Positions 25,666 to 35,000 of a stretch of 58,427 nt of DNA are shown here, piece after piece. How positions within the stretch are numbered: the first letter of the stretch is position 1; each line of letters begins with the position of its first letter. Made by a program: the position numbers and the translations under genes. The notes beneath the pieces were generated by a model. That model had not been told where the DNA came from. It made no database searches and saw only the letters and a program-made list of their open reading frames with translations. Source of the DNA: an uncultured Oscillospiraceae bacterium. Lineage in GTDB: Bacteria; Bacillota; Clostridia; Oscillospirales; Oscillospiraceae. The stretch spans positions 1 through 58,427 of the forward strand of contig CAKTPM010000009.1 in NCBI GenBank assembly GCA_934591705.1. The letters run 5' to 3'.

Positions 25666-27411
25666 TCAGTACAGGTTCCGGATACGCTCCAGATAGGCGC
25701 GGCTGTCAGGCATGTGGGACTTGCCGAAGGTCTTTTCGATATAGAGGATCAGCCCGTCGATCTCGTCGCGGACGAAGGTGATGCTCAAGCTCTCGAACTT
25801 TTTGAGCACCTTGCGGGCCAGGATGTAATCCAGACCGTCGATCTCCGTGCCGCCGCAGGCCACATACACCGGGATGAAGTCGTGCATCTGCTTGAGGATA
25901 CGGTTGCCGAAGGCCAGCTTGAAGCGGGTCTGGAGATAGGTGTCCATCTTGCGCATCCGAGCGATGAGCTCCTCGCTGAGAGGGTGATCCCTCCGGGCTT
26001 GGGCAAACATCTCCTCCAGGTGCGTGCAGGTCACGCAGCACCGGGGCTGCAGCTGGCAGGTGAAGGGATCGGCCCGCTCGTTGATCTCGATGGGGATGGC
26101 CCGGTCATACACCTTGTCGGTGATGGTAAAGGTGGAGTCGTCGTTGTTGGCGGTGCCCACGAACCACACGCTGGTGGGCACCCGGATCTTGCCGCCGTCC
26201 AGCTTGACGGGGTCGCCGGGCCAGGCGGTGGGCACCAGATCCAGCACCCATTCGTCGGTATTGGGCAGCTCCATCACGGAGAGCATCTCCGCGAAGTAGT
26301 ACTCGATGCGGGCCAGGTTCATCTCATCGAGCACGATCAGGCCCGGGTCCTCCCGGTAGTTGGCCTCATAGAGGGCCCGGAGGAACTCCGTTTCATGGAA
26401 GCGCTTGGAGAACTCGTTGAAATAGCCCAGCAGCTCCGTGCGGTCCCGATAGGAGGGCTGCACGGAAACGATGGTGGCGGGGTTGTTCAAAAACCGGGAG
26501 AAGGCATAGGGCAGGGAGGTCTTGCCGGTGCCGGAGATGCCCTCCAGGATCAAAAGGCGGCTGGCGGAGAGGCCCGCCACAAAGCGGCGAATGATCTCCG
26601 GATGGTAGTAGAGCTTCATCTGGCTGGCGGCAAAGAGCCGGAAGCCCTCGGTAAAGGCCTCCAGGGTGATGCCCTCGTCAAAGTCGGGGCGCTCATAGTC
26701 CATGTAGCGGGCGTCCACCAGACTGAGCTTGGGGAAGCGCTCCACGGTGTTGCGCTCCTTCTCCTCATCCTGCCGCCGGGCGGCGGTGGCGGCGGAGATG
26801 GCCGCCGCGGTGGCGGCGCTCAGGGCATCCTCACCGATGTTGACGCCGCCGGCGATGCTGCCGCTGCCGGCGATGAGGGCGCTGCCGGCCAGGGCACTGC
26901 CCGTCCCGGACACCTCCACCGGCTCCGCCAGGGGATCCACCAGGCCGCTGGAGATATTCTGCACGCTCACCGGGCCGGCGGCGCCGGTGACGGTGGCCTC
27001 GCTGCCCTCGGTGAGGATGGCGCCGCCGTTGACGGTGCCCACCTTCATGTTCAGGATCTTGGCCTTTTCATCCATCAGGTCCAGCACCTGGCGGTTCAGC
27101 CTCCCGATCTCCTTATAGAGCACGGTGTTGTCCTCATCCACCGCCCGCAGCCGGATGCGCAGAACGATGTGCCGGATGAGGAGCACCAGGCACACCACGG
27201 GCACGGCGGCCAGGATCACCGCCAGCAGGATGGCCAATATCTTCACCGGCAGGGAGAAGTGCGGGAAATACAGCTTGAAGATGGTGCTATAGTCCGCCCA
27301 GCCGGTGATGAACACCTTTACAAAGCCGGTGAAAAAGTTCACCACCCATGTGACGATGTTGTAGACCACCTTGGCGATCAGGTCATAGGCAAGCTTCAAA
27401 AACTCGCTCAC
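25666..27411 (-). CDS. Membrane-anchored McrB-like AAA+ ATPase
   Basis: About 581 residues. The N-terminal third has an amphipathic stretch (about 10-40), a strong membrane helix (about 58-80), a short coiled coil and a Gly/Ala-rich linker (about 130-215). The AAA+ domain follows with Walker A GISGTGKTS (about 291-299), Walker B LIVLDEMN (about 358-365) and sensor 1 FVGTANNDDST, closest to McrB-type GTPase/ATPase modules. No DNA-binding or nuclease part is seen. Two GTG starts are possible: the upstream one at 27420 lies on top of the AAGGAA ribosome site, so 27411 is preferred. Placed between the signal peptidase and coiled-coil genes, it may power assembly or export. Confidence 0.8.
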   Translation of the reverse strand: MSEFLKLAYDLIAKVVYNIVTWVVNFFTGFVKVFITGWADYSTIFKLYFPHFSLPVKILAILLAVILAAVPVVCLVLLIRHIVLRIRLRAVDEDNTVLYKEIGRLNRQVLDLMDEKAKILNMKVGTVNGGAILTEGSEATVTGAAGPVSVQNISSGLVDPLAEPVEVSGTGSALAGSALIAGSGSIAGGVNIGEDALSAATAAAISAATAARRQDEEKERNTVERFPKLSLVDARYMDYERPDFDEGITLEAFTEGFRLFAASQMKLYYHPEIIRRFVAGLSASRLLILEGISGTGKTSLPYAFSRFLNNPATIVSVQPSYRDRTELLGYFNEFSKRFHETEFLRALYEANYREDPGLIVLDEMNLARIEYYFAEMLSVMELPNTDEWVLDLVPTAWPGDPVKLDGGKIRVPTSVWFVGTANNDDSTFTITDKVYDRAIPIEINERADPFTCQLQPRCCVTCTHLEEMFAQARRDHPLSEELIARMRKMDTYLQTRFKLAFGNRILKQMHDFIPVYVACGGTEIDGLDYILARKVLKKFESLSITFVRDEIDGLILYIEKTFGKSHMPDSRAYLERIRNLY

Positions 27412-27454
27412 AGGAACCACTTCCTTCCGTTCTTATCTTTCGGGGCAGCAGACC

Positions 27455-28207
27455 TCACTGCTCGCCGCTCTCCTTTTTAGCCCGGTCTAACTGGGCCTGG
27501 GCCTCGGCCTGCAGGCGCTTTGCCTCAGCCAGGGCAGCGGCGGCCTCCCGGCGCGCTTTTTCGATCTCATCCCGATCCCGCTTTGCCTCGGCTTGGGCGG
27601 CATCGGCCGCGGCGGCCTCCCGGGCCGCCCTCTCCTGAGCCGCCTCCAGGGCCGTGGCCCGCTTCAGACTGATGCTCACCATGATCAGGTGGTAGACCTG
27701 ATAGACAAAGAACACCAAAAGGGGCAGAACGATGACCAGCAGGAAGCCCACGGAGCCGCTGAGGAAATCCATGACCCTGCCCATGCCCCGGAGCTTGCCC
27801 ACATACTTGCCCACGATGTCGTTGTCCGAGATCATGTGCTGGTCGGAGACGGGGTTGTTGTCGCCCTTGGTCACATAGCTGCGGCTGCCGTTATTCTCCT
27901 CGATAGCGGCGATGCGGTGGGTGTTGAGCACATACTGGTTCTCCAGAATGGTATGGAAGCACACCACATCCCCCACCTGAAGCCGGGAGGGGTCGCACTT
28001 TTTCACTATGATCATGTCGCCCTGGCGGAATTCCGGGGCCATGGAGTCGGAGCGGACGGTCATGGGCGTATAGCCGGCAATATGCGCCACCTTGTCCGCG
28101 TCCCGGGTGGCGATGGTGGTAAAGGCGAACAGCGCCGCCGCCAGGATCACCGCCCACAGCAGGATAGCGGCCAGGATACCGGCGATCTTTTTAACAGTTT
28201 TCATCAT
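27455..28207 (-). CDS. sipW: SipW-like signal peptidase I, copy 2, with coiled-coil tail
   Basis: A 250-residue membrane peptidase. The first helix is at about 8-30, catalytic Ser55 is in RSDSMAPEF (SDSM rather than the common SGSM) and His97 is in NTHRI. TKGDNNP is box E, and a second helix lies at about 150-172. Residues 178-250 are an Ala/Glu/Lys-rich coiled-coil tail, longer than in typical SipW. It follows the four SipW-type secreted proteins of unit 1 and precedes the AAA+ gene. The second peptidase of the same operon is only about 10 kb from the giant-protein operon, so both may process all substrates or divide them. Confidence 0.9.
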   Translation of the reverse strand: MMKTVKKIAGILAAILLWAVILAAALFAFTTIATRDADKVAHIAGYTPMTVRSDSMAPEFRQGDMIIVKKCDPSRLQVGDVVCFHTILENQYVLNTHRIAAIEENNGSRSYVTKGDNNPVSDQHMISDNDIVGKYVGKLRGMGRVMDFLSGSVGFLLVIVLPLLVFFVYQVYHLIMVSISLKRATALEAAQERAAREAAAADAAQAEAKRDRDEIEKARREAAAALAEAKRLQAEAQAQLDRAKKESGEQ

Positions 28208-28240
28208 CTCGTCCTCGTTTACTTAAAATTGAAAACCCCG

Positions 28241-29017
28241 TCAGAGGGTGTTATTGTCCGCGTCGGTGCCCACAAAGCGCAGGCGAATGGCAAAGTCGCC
28301 GTTTTTCACAGCATCCGTGCAGGCCGGATCCGTGCCCTCCATCCAGATGCACACCTCGATGGGGATGTCGGTGTTGGCCTTGGCGAAAAAGAGGGCGTTT
28401 TCATCGCTGTATGTCATCAGGGCGGCAGGCGGCAGGCCGAAGCTCCGGAGCTTTTGGCCGCTTCCGGCGGCGGTCCCGCCGGGGTCATAGACCGCGGTGC
28501 CCTCCGCCCCGGCGAAGCTGATGCGCATGGCGACGGGCAGGCCGGGGGTCCGGGAGTCCACATGGGTGCCGTCACCGGCCCCGGCGGCGCTGTTGGTACT
28601 GGAGAGGTGGACCAGCATGTCCTCGCTGGCCATAAAGTGCAGGGTAAAGCGCAGGTAGGCGCCCTCGGAGGGGGCCGGCTCCTTCCCGCTGCGGAAGGTG
28701 AAGGTCCTGGCATCGGCGGTGGTCACCGGCTTCAGGGGCGTTTTTTCCGGGTCAAAGCCGCTCTCCCGCCGGATGCGTTCAAATATCTCCCCCATGGTCA
28801 GGGTGGAGCGATACGACGCAAAGGTCTCATGGGCATCCAGGTCAAATCGCAGCGACAGGCCCGTGGTAACATCCAGGCCTAAGCTGTACACCCGGGTGTG
28901 GTCGGAGATCACGAACCAGGCCGCGGTCACGGCGGTGGCGGCGGCCAGGGCGACCAGCGCCAGCAGCAGCGAAACGGCGCCGGTCCGCCGGGCATTTTTT
29001 CTTTTTTCCCGCTCCAT
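28241..29017 (-). CDS. SipW-type secreted camelysin/TasA-like protein A
   Basis: A 258-residue secreted protein. A basic N terminus (MEREKRKNARRTG) and a hydrophobic stretch end in ATAVTAAWFVISD, the small-x-AWF pattern of SipW-dependent signal peptides. The C-terminal motif VCIWMEGTDPACTD is shared with its neighbours. The ATG at 29017 is chosen because GGAGGG lies six bases upstream and the protein then begins with the signal peptide; a longer frame would overlap the upstream gene. It lies 13 bases after the preceding gene and just before the second SipW enzyme, which is its likely peptidase. Confidence 0.85.
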   Translation of the reverse strand: MEREKRKNARRTGAVSLLLALVALAAATAVTAAWFVISDHTRVYSLGLDVTTGLSLRFDLDAHETFASYRSTLTMGEIFERIRRESGFDPEKTPLKPVTTADARTFTFRSGKEPAPSEGAYLRFTLHFMASEDMLVHLSSTNSAAGAGDGTHVDSRTPGLPVAMRISFAGAEGTAVYDPGGTAAGSGQKLRSFGLPPAALMTYSDENALFFAKANTDIPIEVCIWMEGTDPACTDAVKNGDFAIRLRFVGTDADNNTL

Positions 29018-29030
29018 AGGCAGCCCTCCC

Positions 29031-29915
29031 TCAGGCCAGCATGCCGAAGAAGGCAAGCTGCAGATCGTTCCCCCGGCAGGCAATGGACCCGGTGCAGTCG
29101 GGGTCGCAGCCCTCCAGATAGTAGTAGACATCCACCCGGTAGCGCTGCCCCGGCTCCATCAGCAGCAGCGGCCGGGCAGGCAGCTGGCCGCTGTCGGTGA
29201 CGGTGCATTCCTCCAGAGCCGTGCTGAAGGTGTCCTCCACTGCCCGGATGGCAGTGCCGGAGCCGTCCAGCACATAGCTTTTTCCATCCTCCCCCAGCAC
29301 CGTGCCGTTAAGCCGGGTGTTGTTCTCCCGGTGGCCGGCGGGGTTCTCCCCCTCGCTTATCCGGAGGATGTGGGCGGCAAGCTCCGTGCCGTCCTCCCGG
29401 CTGATGCGCAGCCCCAGGCGGGCGGCGTTGAGGATGCGGCCGTCCCCGTCATCCGGCGCGGTCAGCGGGCCGCCGTCCTGCTCCCGGGCGCTGAGATAGA
29501 GGGCCAGCTTGGCGCCGGCCTCGGCGCCGGTGAGCTCCGCCTGCAGATACACGCAGCCATGGAAGTAGCGGCTCTCATCCGCCGCCTTATAAAACCGCTC
29601 GGCGTAGCCGCCCTCCATGACGCCGCAGGTCACGAAGGTCTTCAGATCCGCCGTGGACACCGGCAAAAGCGTCTCGGCGGCGGCTCCCGGCACCGGCTTG
29701 AGCGGGGCGCTGCCGGTTTTGGTGAAGCCCGCGCCGCCGGTGGCGGAGACATAGAGCTGCGCCTGGGTCTGGGCCGTTTTCGTCTCCACCCGGGAGGTCT
29801 CCACCCGGTGGTTTTCGGTGAACCACGCATAGGTGGCCGACCCCAGAGACAGCAGCGCTATCAGGCACAGGGCCGCGGCCAGGGGTATTTTTCTTTTCAT
29901 CTGCCGGCTCTCCAC
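29031..29915 (-). CDS. SipW-type secreted camelysin/TasA-like protein B
   Basis: About 294 residues. The signal region is MKRKIPLAAALCLIALLSL followed by GSATYAWFTENHR, a SipW-type cleavage context. The C terminus has VDVYYYLEGCDPDCTG, where the two Cys may form a disulfide or metal site. The GTG at 29915 has GGGAGG seven bases upstream; an ATG 15 bases further in (29900) is an alternative and would start directly at the signal peptide. It is the third gene of the riboswitch operon. A minor fibre subunit or tip protein is a reasonable guess, not shown by the sequence. Confidence 0.85.
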   Translation of the reverse strand: MESRQMKRKIPLAAALCLIALLSLGSATYAWFTENHRVETSRVETKTAQTQAQLYVSATGGAGFTKTGSAPLKPVPGAAAETLLPVSTADLKTFVTCGVMEGGYAERFYKAADESRYFHGCVYLQAELTGAEAGAKLALYLSAREQDGGPLTAPDDGDGRILNAARLGLRISREDGTELAAHILRISEGENPAGHRENNTRLNGTVLGEDGKSYVLDGSGTAIRAVEDTFSTALEECTVTDSGQLPARPLLLMEPGQRYRVDVYYYLEGCDPDCTGSIACRGNDLQLAFFGMLA

Positions 29916-29951
29916 GCTGCCGCCTCCCTTCTCATTTTCTCCCGCCGGTGC

Positions 29952-30788
29952 TTATCCGGCGCTGATGCCTGCAAAGCCGAGCCGCAGGGCGATGTCCCGG
30001 CCCTGGGCGGCATTGACGCAGTTTTCATCGCAGCCCTCCAGGTAGAGCCGGAAGTCCACCTGGGCCACCTCGTCCCGCTGCAGGGTGCAGAGGGCCCGGC
30101 TGCCGGGCTTTATCTCCTCCGCCGTGCCGCCGGCGGCAAACTCGCTGAGCGTCCGGGCCGGGTCCTCGGTATAGGTGGGTGCTCCGGCGGCGGAGATGCT
30201 CTCCACCACCTGCCGGCTGCCGGGGACGGTGGCGCGCTTTTCCGCGCCGTCGGTGCTGCCCAGCTCATCGAGCTTGAAAATATAGGTCTTGGTGCCCCCG
30301 GCGGTGTGGAACACCAGCCCCAGGCGCATGGACGCCAGCGCTTGGGCGTTCCGGCCGCAGTCCAGGGAGTCCCTCCAGAGGTACACCTCCTGGGCCGCCC
30401 CGTCCGCCTTGAGGTACACGCTGCCCCGAAGGGTGTGCTTCTCCGCCCGGTCCTCCGCCCGGGTGTAGGTCAGGGCCATGCCCGCCGGATCCTGGGTCTT
30501 TACGGCATAAAAGCGGCTCAGATCCGCCGTGGATATCGGCAGAAGCTCCGCCCCGGGGTCCGCCGGAGAGAGGGCGCAGGTCTCCTTGAATTCTCCGTCC
30601 CGGGAGGCACAGATCAGCAAGCTTCCCTCCCCGCCGCTGACGGTGCCGCTCAGGGGGGTGACATTCGTGTAGGGACGGAAGGTGAACCAGGCGTAGGTGG
30701 AGCCGGCCAGGGCCAGCAGGGTCGCCAGGACCGCCAGCAGCGTCAGCAGGAGGGTGGCTTTTCCCTTGCGCCGTTTTGTGCTCATCAT
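29952..30788 (-). CDS. SipW-type secreted camelysin/TasA-like protein C
   Basis: A 278-residue protein. A Lys/Arg-rich start (MMSTKRRKGK) and hydrophobic helix end in LALAGSTYAWFTFRPY. The conserved C-terminal motif reads VDFRLYLEGCDENCVN. The ATG at 30788 overlaps the stop codon of the upstream gene (ATGA), and GGAGG stands seven bases before it; a longer open frame inside the upstream gene is not used. Sequence similarity to proteins A, B and D outside the motif is low but the layout is the same. Confidence 0.85.
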   Translation of the reverse strand: MMSTKRRKGKATLLLTLLAVLATLLALAGSTYAWFTFRPYTNVTPLSGTVSGGEGSLLICASRDGEFKETCALSPADPGAELLPISTADLSRFYAVKTQDPAGMALTYTRAEDRAEKHTLRGSVYLKADGAAQEVYLWRDSLDCGRNAQALASMRLGLVFHTAGGTKTYIFKLDELGSTDGAEKRATVPGSRQVVESISAAGAPTYTEDPARTLSEFAAGGTAEEIKPGSRALCTLQRDEVAQVDFRLYLEGCDENCVNAAQGRDIALRLGFAGISAG

Positions 30789-31702
30789 GTGCCCGCCTCC
30801 TCCAGCCCCGCGAAATTCAGCGAGAGGTTTTTCAGTGTCTTTCGGGCCAGGTTGCCGGTGCAGTCGCCATCGCAGCCCTCCAGCCAGATGTAGATATCCA
30901 CCTGCACCGCCTCGCCGTAGCCGCCGGAACGGCCCTCCACCGTACACAGCGGCACGGACCGGGCCGTGCCGTCGGCGGCGTATTGCAGGGTCACCGCGCC
31001 GGTGAGGGGGTCGTAGAGGCAGTAGGCCCCCCGGTCCAGGGGGGTGAAGGGCACCGCCGCGCCGTTGGTCTCGGCGGCGTCTACCTCGTGGATCTCGGTT
31101 TTTGTGGGATCCAGCACCCAGCCGTCCTCCGCCACGCCCAGGGTATTGTGGCTCCGGCCGGGATTCTTTTTGTCGGTGATCTCGAAGATGTGCTCCTGCC
31201 CGGTGGCGGGGATCACGAAGCCCACCCGGACAGCCGAGGAGATAGGGGCGCTCTCGTCGCCGTCCTCAAAGCCGATGTCCCAGAGATAGACCTCCGTTTT
31301 GCCGCCGTTGGTGCGGAAATAGAGTGTGGTCTTGTAATAGTCGCTGCGCTCGTCCGTCTCGGAGAAAACGCCCTCTGCAAACCAGGACGCCTTGGGGGTG
31401 CCGGAGGCATCGGCGGTGAACTTTTCCACCCGGCGAAAGCCGTTCTGGATGCGGTTGGTGGATACCGGCGTCAGCGTGCCGCGAAAGGCCTTCAGGGGCG
31501 CTGCGGACTTAAAGCCCATATCCGGGCGGTCGCTGATCTGCAGCTCCACATTGGTGCCCGCCGCCATGTGCAGCTTTGTGGTGCGGGCGTTGACGGTGTG
31601 GATATACCAGGCGAAGGTGGCCGTGGCCGCCGCGGTCAGGGCGAAAAGCAGCGTGACGACGGCCAGGACATAGCTGCGTTTTAACTTGGCGCTTTCCCTC
31701 AC
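30785..31702 (-). CDS. SipW-type secreted camelysin/TasA-like protein D
   Basis: First gene of unit 1, 305 residues. The signal helix ends in TAAATATFAWYIHTVN (AWY instead of AWF). The C terminus carries VDIYIWLEGCDGDCTG. It starts with GTG at 31702, with AGGTG placed about nine bases upstream. The 5' leader holds the c-di-GMP-I riboswitch and terminator, so this gene and the ten downstream genes should respond to c-di-GMP. The high position in the operon suggests a structural subunit needed in larger amounts than the enzymes behind it. Confidence 0.86.
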   Translation of the reverse strand: MRESAKLKRSYVLAVVTLLFALTAAATATFAWYIHTVNARTTKLHMAAGTNVELQISDRPDMGFKSAAPLKAFRGTLTPVSTNRIQNGFRRVEKFTADASGTPKASWFAEGVFSETDERSDYYKTTLYFRTNGGKTEVYLWDIGFEDGDESAPISSAVRVGFVIPATGQEHIFEITDKKNPGRSHNTLGVAEDGWVLDPTKTEIHEVDAAETNGAAVPFTPLDRGAYCLYDPLTGAVTLQYAADGTARSVPLCTVEGRSGGYGEAVQVDIYIWLEGCDGDCTGNLARKTLKNLSLNFAGLEEAGT

Positions 31703-31741
31703 GGCGGCTCACCTCTCAAAAACCAGGAATATCAGAAAACA

Positions 31742-31782
31742 AAAAGCTGCAAAATAAGACGCTCTCGCCTTATTCTGCAGCT
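31742..31782 (-). terminator. Riboswitch terminator of unit 1
   Basis: AGCTGCAGAATAAG and its near-complement followed by TTTTTGTTTT on the minus strand. The 5' arm is also the 3' end of the riboswitch aptamer, so the two folds exclude each other. Confidence 0.85.
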
Positions 31783-31848
31783 GGCTACCCGCGAAGGGTC
31801 CTATAGCTTTGTGTCGCCGCCTTTCGACGGTTTTACCCACATGGATGC
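31775..31848 (-). ncRNA. c-di-GMP-I (GEMM) riboswitch 1
   Basis: On the minus strand GGTAAAACC, a GAAA tetraloop hairpin, GGCGGCGACACAAAGC and GGGTAGCCAGC follow the GEMM consensus. The ligand-contact position that corresponds to G20 of the Vibrio Vc2 structure is G (plus-strand C at 31837). Ligand binding should keep the 3' strand from joining the terminator, which predicts an ON switch. The call is by eye from consensus bases. Confidence 0.88.
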
Positions 31849-31857
31849 ATTTTGCTC

Positions 31858-31887
31858 ATCATACCACGGGTTTCCTTTATTTGTCAA
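31858..31887 (-). promoter_or_regulatory. Promoter of unit 1 (riboswitch operon)
   Basis: TTGACA and TATGAT on the minus strand with an 18-base spacer, about 15 bases before the riboswitch. A/T-rich DNA lies upstream. Confidence 0.75.
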
Positions 31888-31955
31888 CACACATTATAAA
31901 ATAATATAGATAAAATAATGGGAGAAAAAAGAAGAAAAGCGGCGGATCTCCTTGG

Positions 31956-31997
31956 AAAAATGCGGTGGGCCGCCCCGGAGGTTTTCCGGGGCGGCCC
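31956..31997 (-). terminator. Terminator after the giant-protein operon
   Basis: GGGCCGCCCCGG stem with its complement, then ATTTTT on the minus strand, 33 bases after the stop codon of the giant gene. Confidence 0.75.
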
Positions 31998-32029
31998 TGG
32001 GGACGCTCACAGCGCCGCAGGCCGGCTCC

Positions 32030-35000
32030 TCAGCCGTGCTTTACGAATTCCGGCTTGATCTGGGCCAGGGTGTAGATCAGCGCGTCCTTTACCACGCACT
32101 GGCTCTTCCCCTCCGCGTCCACCACCTCCGCCGTCATAAGCACCCGGTAGTTGGCAAAGAAGCGGTTATTCTCCTCGATGCCGTCCAGGTACACCTGCAG
32201 CGTCAGGGCCTGGGCCAGCATGCCGTCAAGCTTCGGGGCGGAAGCGGTATCGTCATAATACTGCACCCGGGGGACCTCCCAGCTCCAGCTGTTGCTGGCG
32301 GCCTGGTAGGTCTTCCCCTCCACCTGCAGGAAGGCGCCGGCATGGGCCTCCTTTTCATAGGCGGTGTCGCCGGTCTTGCGCTGCAGCTCCAGGGTGAAGC
32401 GCATGTACTGGGAGTCCTTCAGCAGCTCCTGCCAATCCCGGACGCCCCGGAGGTCGTACTCGGCAAAGGCGTCGATGCGGCTGCGGCGGCCCTGGACATC
32501 GGTGCTCAGGTGCTCGTCCATCAGATCCCGCAGGTTGATGCCCAGCTGCGAGAGATCCTTTGCATTGAACTTCAGCTGGGCGTCCTCACTGTTCTTCCGG
32601 TAATACCCCACCTGGGTCTCGGAGAGGGAGGCCGTCATGTCGCTGTAGCTGAGGCCGCTCTTCTCCACCGAGATGCGGGAGAGGTAGGAGAGCCGGGCAT
32701 ATTCGCTGAGGGCGCCGTTCTTGAGGTCCGCCTTGGGGATCACATCCAGCGCGTCGGTGGGCAGCTTGGCGTCCAGCTCCGCCTCCACGAAGAAGCTCTT
32801 GGGGGGCTGCCCGGCAGGGGTCTCCACCGCCAGGCGCACCGGCTGCAGACTGATGGCGTTCTCCCGGGTGCCGTCCGAGGACAGCAGCAGCTCCAGAGTG
32901 GAGCCGGAGGCGGCGCAGTCATAGCTCACGGCGGTCTGCCGGGTCTTCCCGGCGGACACCAGCTTGTCCGAGGAGGGCGAGAGGGTGTAGTAGGTGCCAT
33001 CCTGGGTGTAGATGTAGAACCGCACGGTACCCGTGGTGCCGTTGGGGATCACCGCCGCGGCGGAGCCGTTCTCCTTGATATGCTGCAGGGACGCCGTAAA
33101 GCGCAGGTAAAGCTGGTCGGAGCTGTTGAAGGCCTGGCCGGAGGGCACGGTGATGGTGTCCCGGAGGCGGATCTGCAGCACCTCGGAGAAGCCGGCCTTG
33201 ATCTCGCAGGTGGACGCGGTGCCGGTGGGCAGGGTCTCCTGGAGGGTCTGGCGATAGCCCGAGGAGATGAGGTAGGTGCTCTCCGTGCCGCTGTGGGTAT
33301 CCTGGCTGCCGTCGAACCGCCGCAGGTCCGTGACCGCGTACTCCACCGGGATGCCCGTGAAGTCGGCGGTGATGTAGCCGTTGCGGTCGTTTTTTCCCTG
33401 GCCGCTCGCATCGTTGGGCACGGTGATCACCAGAAAGAAGTTCTCGCTCACCGCGCTCCGCTGCTGCTCCCCGTCCTGGGTGTGCAGGATCGGAACGGTG
33501 AGGGTATAGCGCTGGCCCACCTCATCGGCGGCCGCCAGCCGAAAGCCCTTCCACTGACCGCCTATCTGCGCCTGCACCAGGGCGTCGGCCCCCTCCGTCA
33601 GGACGAAGGGGCCGGCGGCATCCTTCTCGGCCGTGACGCCCAGCACCTGGCTGAGCCCCCTTTGGGTATAGCCGTCAAAGACGCTCAGGGAGAGCTTTTT
33701 GACCTCAGCGGCGGCGGTATAGTAATAGGCCGTGGGGGCGGCGCTCTGGAGGTCGATCAGGGTGAACTGGGTCCCCGCCGGAAGCCCGGAGCTGAAGGTG
33801 ACGGCCCGCTCAAAGGGCGTTGCCAGATCTACCCCGGAGGTGAGGACATCCTGCCAGCCGTAGTCCACATACGCTCCCTGCTTGCTGTTGTAGACAAAGG
33901 ACAGGTAGCCGGTGATGGGGTTCCCCGTGCTGTCCAGCACATGGTTGGTGAGCTGGGCATAGTTCGCCGGCAGGAAGTTGGTCCCGTGGGTCAGGGTGGC
34001 ATAGAAGTCGATCTCCAGCTTGCGCTGCACGATGACGGGCACATAGACCCGGCAGGCCCGATCCTCCGCCGTAAAGGTCACCGTCAGCAGGGTCAGGCGG
34101 CCCCGGCCATTGTCGTACTGCAGGCCGTTCCCCTCAAAGTGGAGGCGGCCCTCCTTCTCCGTGCAGGCCAGGGAGGCGGCCTCGGTGGTGGCTTTGACAA
34201 AGCTGCCGGAGTCCGCGTCATAGCGGTAGGCCGCGGCCTCCGCCTGCACCGGACGGCTGCCGCTGAAGGCGTTTGCCTGGGAGAAGCCGCCGTTGGTCAC
34301 CGTGTCCAGATAGGCCGTGATCACCTGATGAGCCGTGCTGCCGAAGCAGGTGAGCACCGGGATGTCTATCTGGAGCTCCCGGCCTTTCTGCTGCGCGTTG
34401 TAGGTGGATAGCTGGGGAAGCACGGCGGCCTCGGCATCTGCGGGGATGTTCTTATAATAGGCGCCGTTAGCCAGGGGCTTCTCAATGATACTCTGGGCCG
34501 TCAGCTTTCCCGCTTCATCCCAGACGATGCCGTCGCCATAGAGGTATTTCACGGTGCCGCCGTCACTGACCCGGAGGCCGCTGACGGGGCTGGTGACCGC
34601 ATAGGGAGCGGTCTGCTGCACAGCCGCGTCGATATCCAGCAGGGGCTTATCTGTATTGGGCTGCTCCCGGGTGTCGGCATAGTCGCAGAGGGCCACATAG
34701 CATCTGCCGGCGGGCCAAAGGGGCGTTAAGTCCGTGACCTCCTTCCCCTGATAGGCGCCGTTCACCAGCTTCACCTTTTCCTCCGCCCGGGAATTGCGGA
34801 TGCTCACGCCGGCGAAGCTGGCATAGCGGCCGGGGGTGCCGAAGGGGAACACCGCCAGCAGCCCGGCAAAGGAGTTCATGCTGCTATCGCTGCGCACATG
34901 TACCCCGGAGAGGCGGAGATTGGAGGCCTTCACATGGATGGCCGCGTTGACAAGCCCTGCCGCCTTGGCCCTGGATTTATCCGTTCCCTCAGGTGTTCCC

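Noticed and set aside
23671..27411. McrBC-type restriction system
   Set aside because: No McrC nuclease or DNA-binding domain is seen, the ATPase has a membrane helix, and the neighbours are secretion genes.
31952..34411. 819-codon plus-strand frame opposite the giant gene (and similar frames at 36254-37792, 37916-39442, 39590-40915)
   Set aside because: High-GC shadow of the minus-strand coding sequence; composition is Gly/His/Leu/Gln-rich and no start signal exists.
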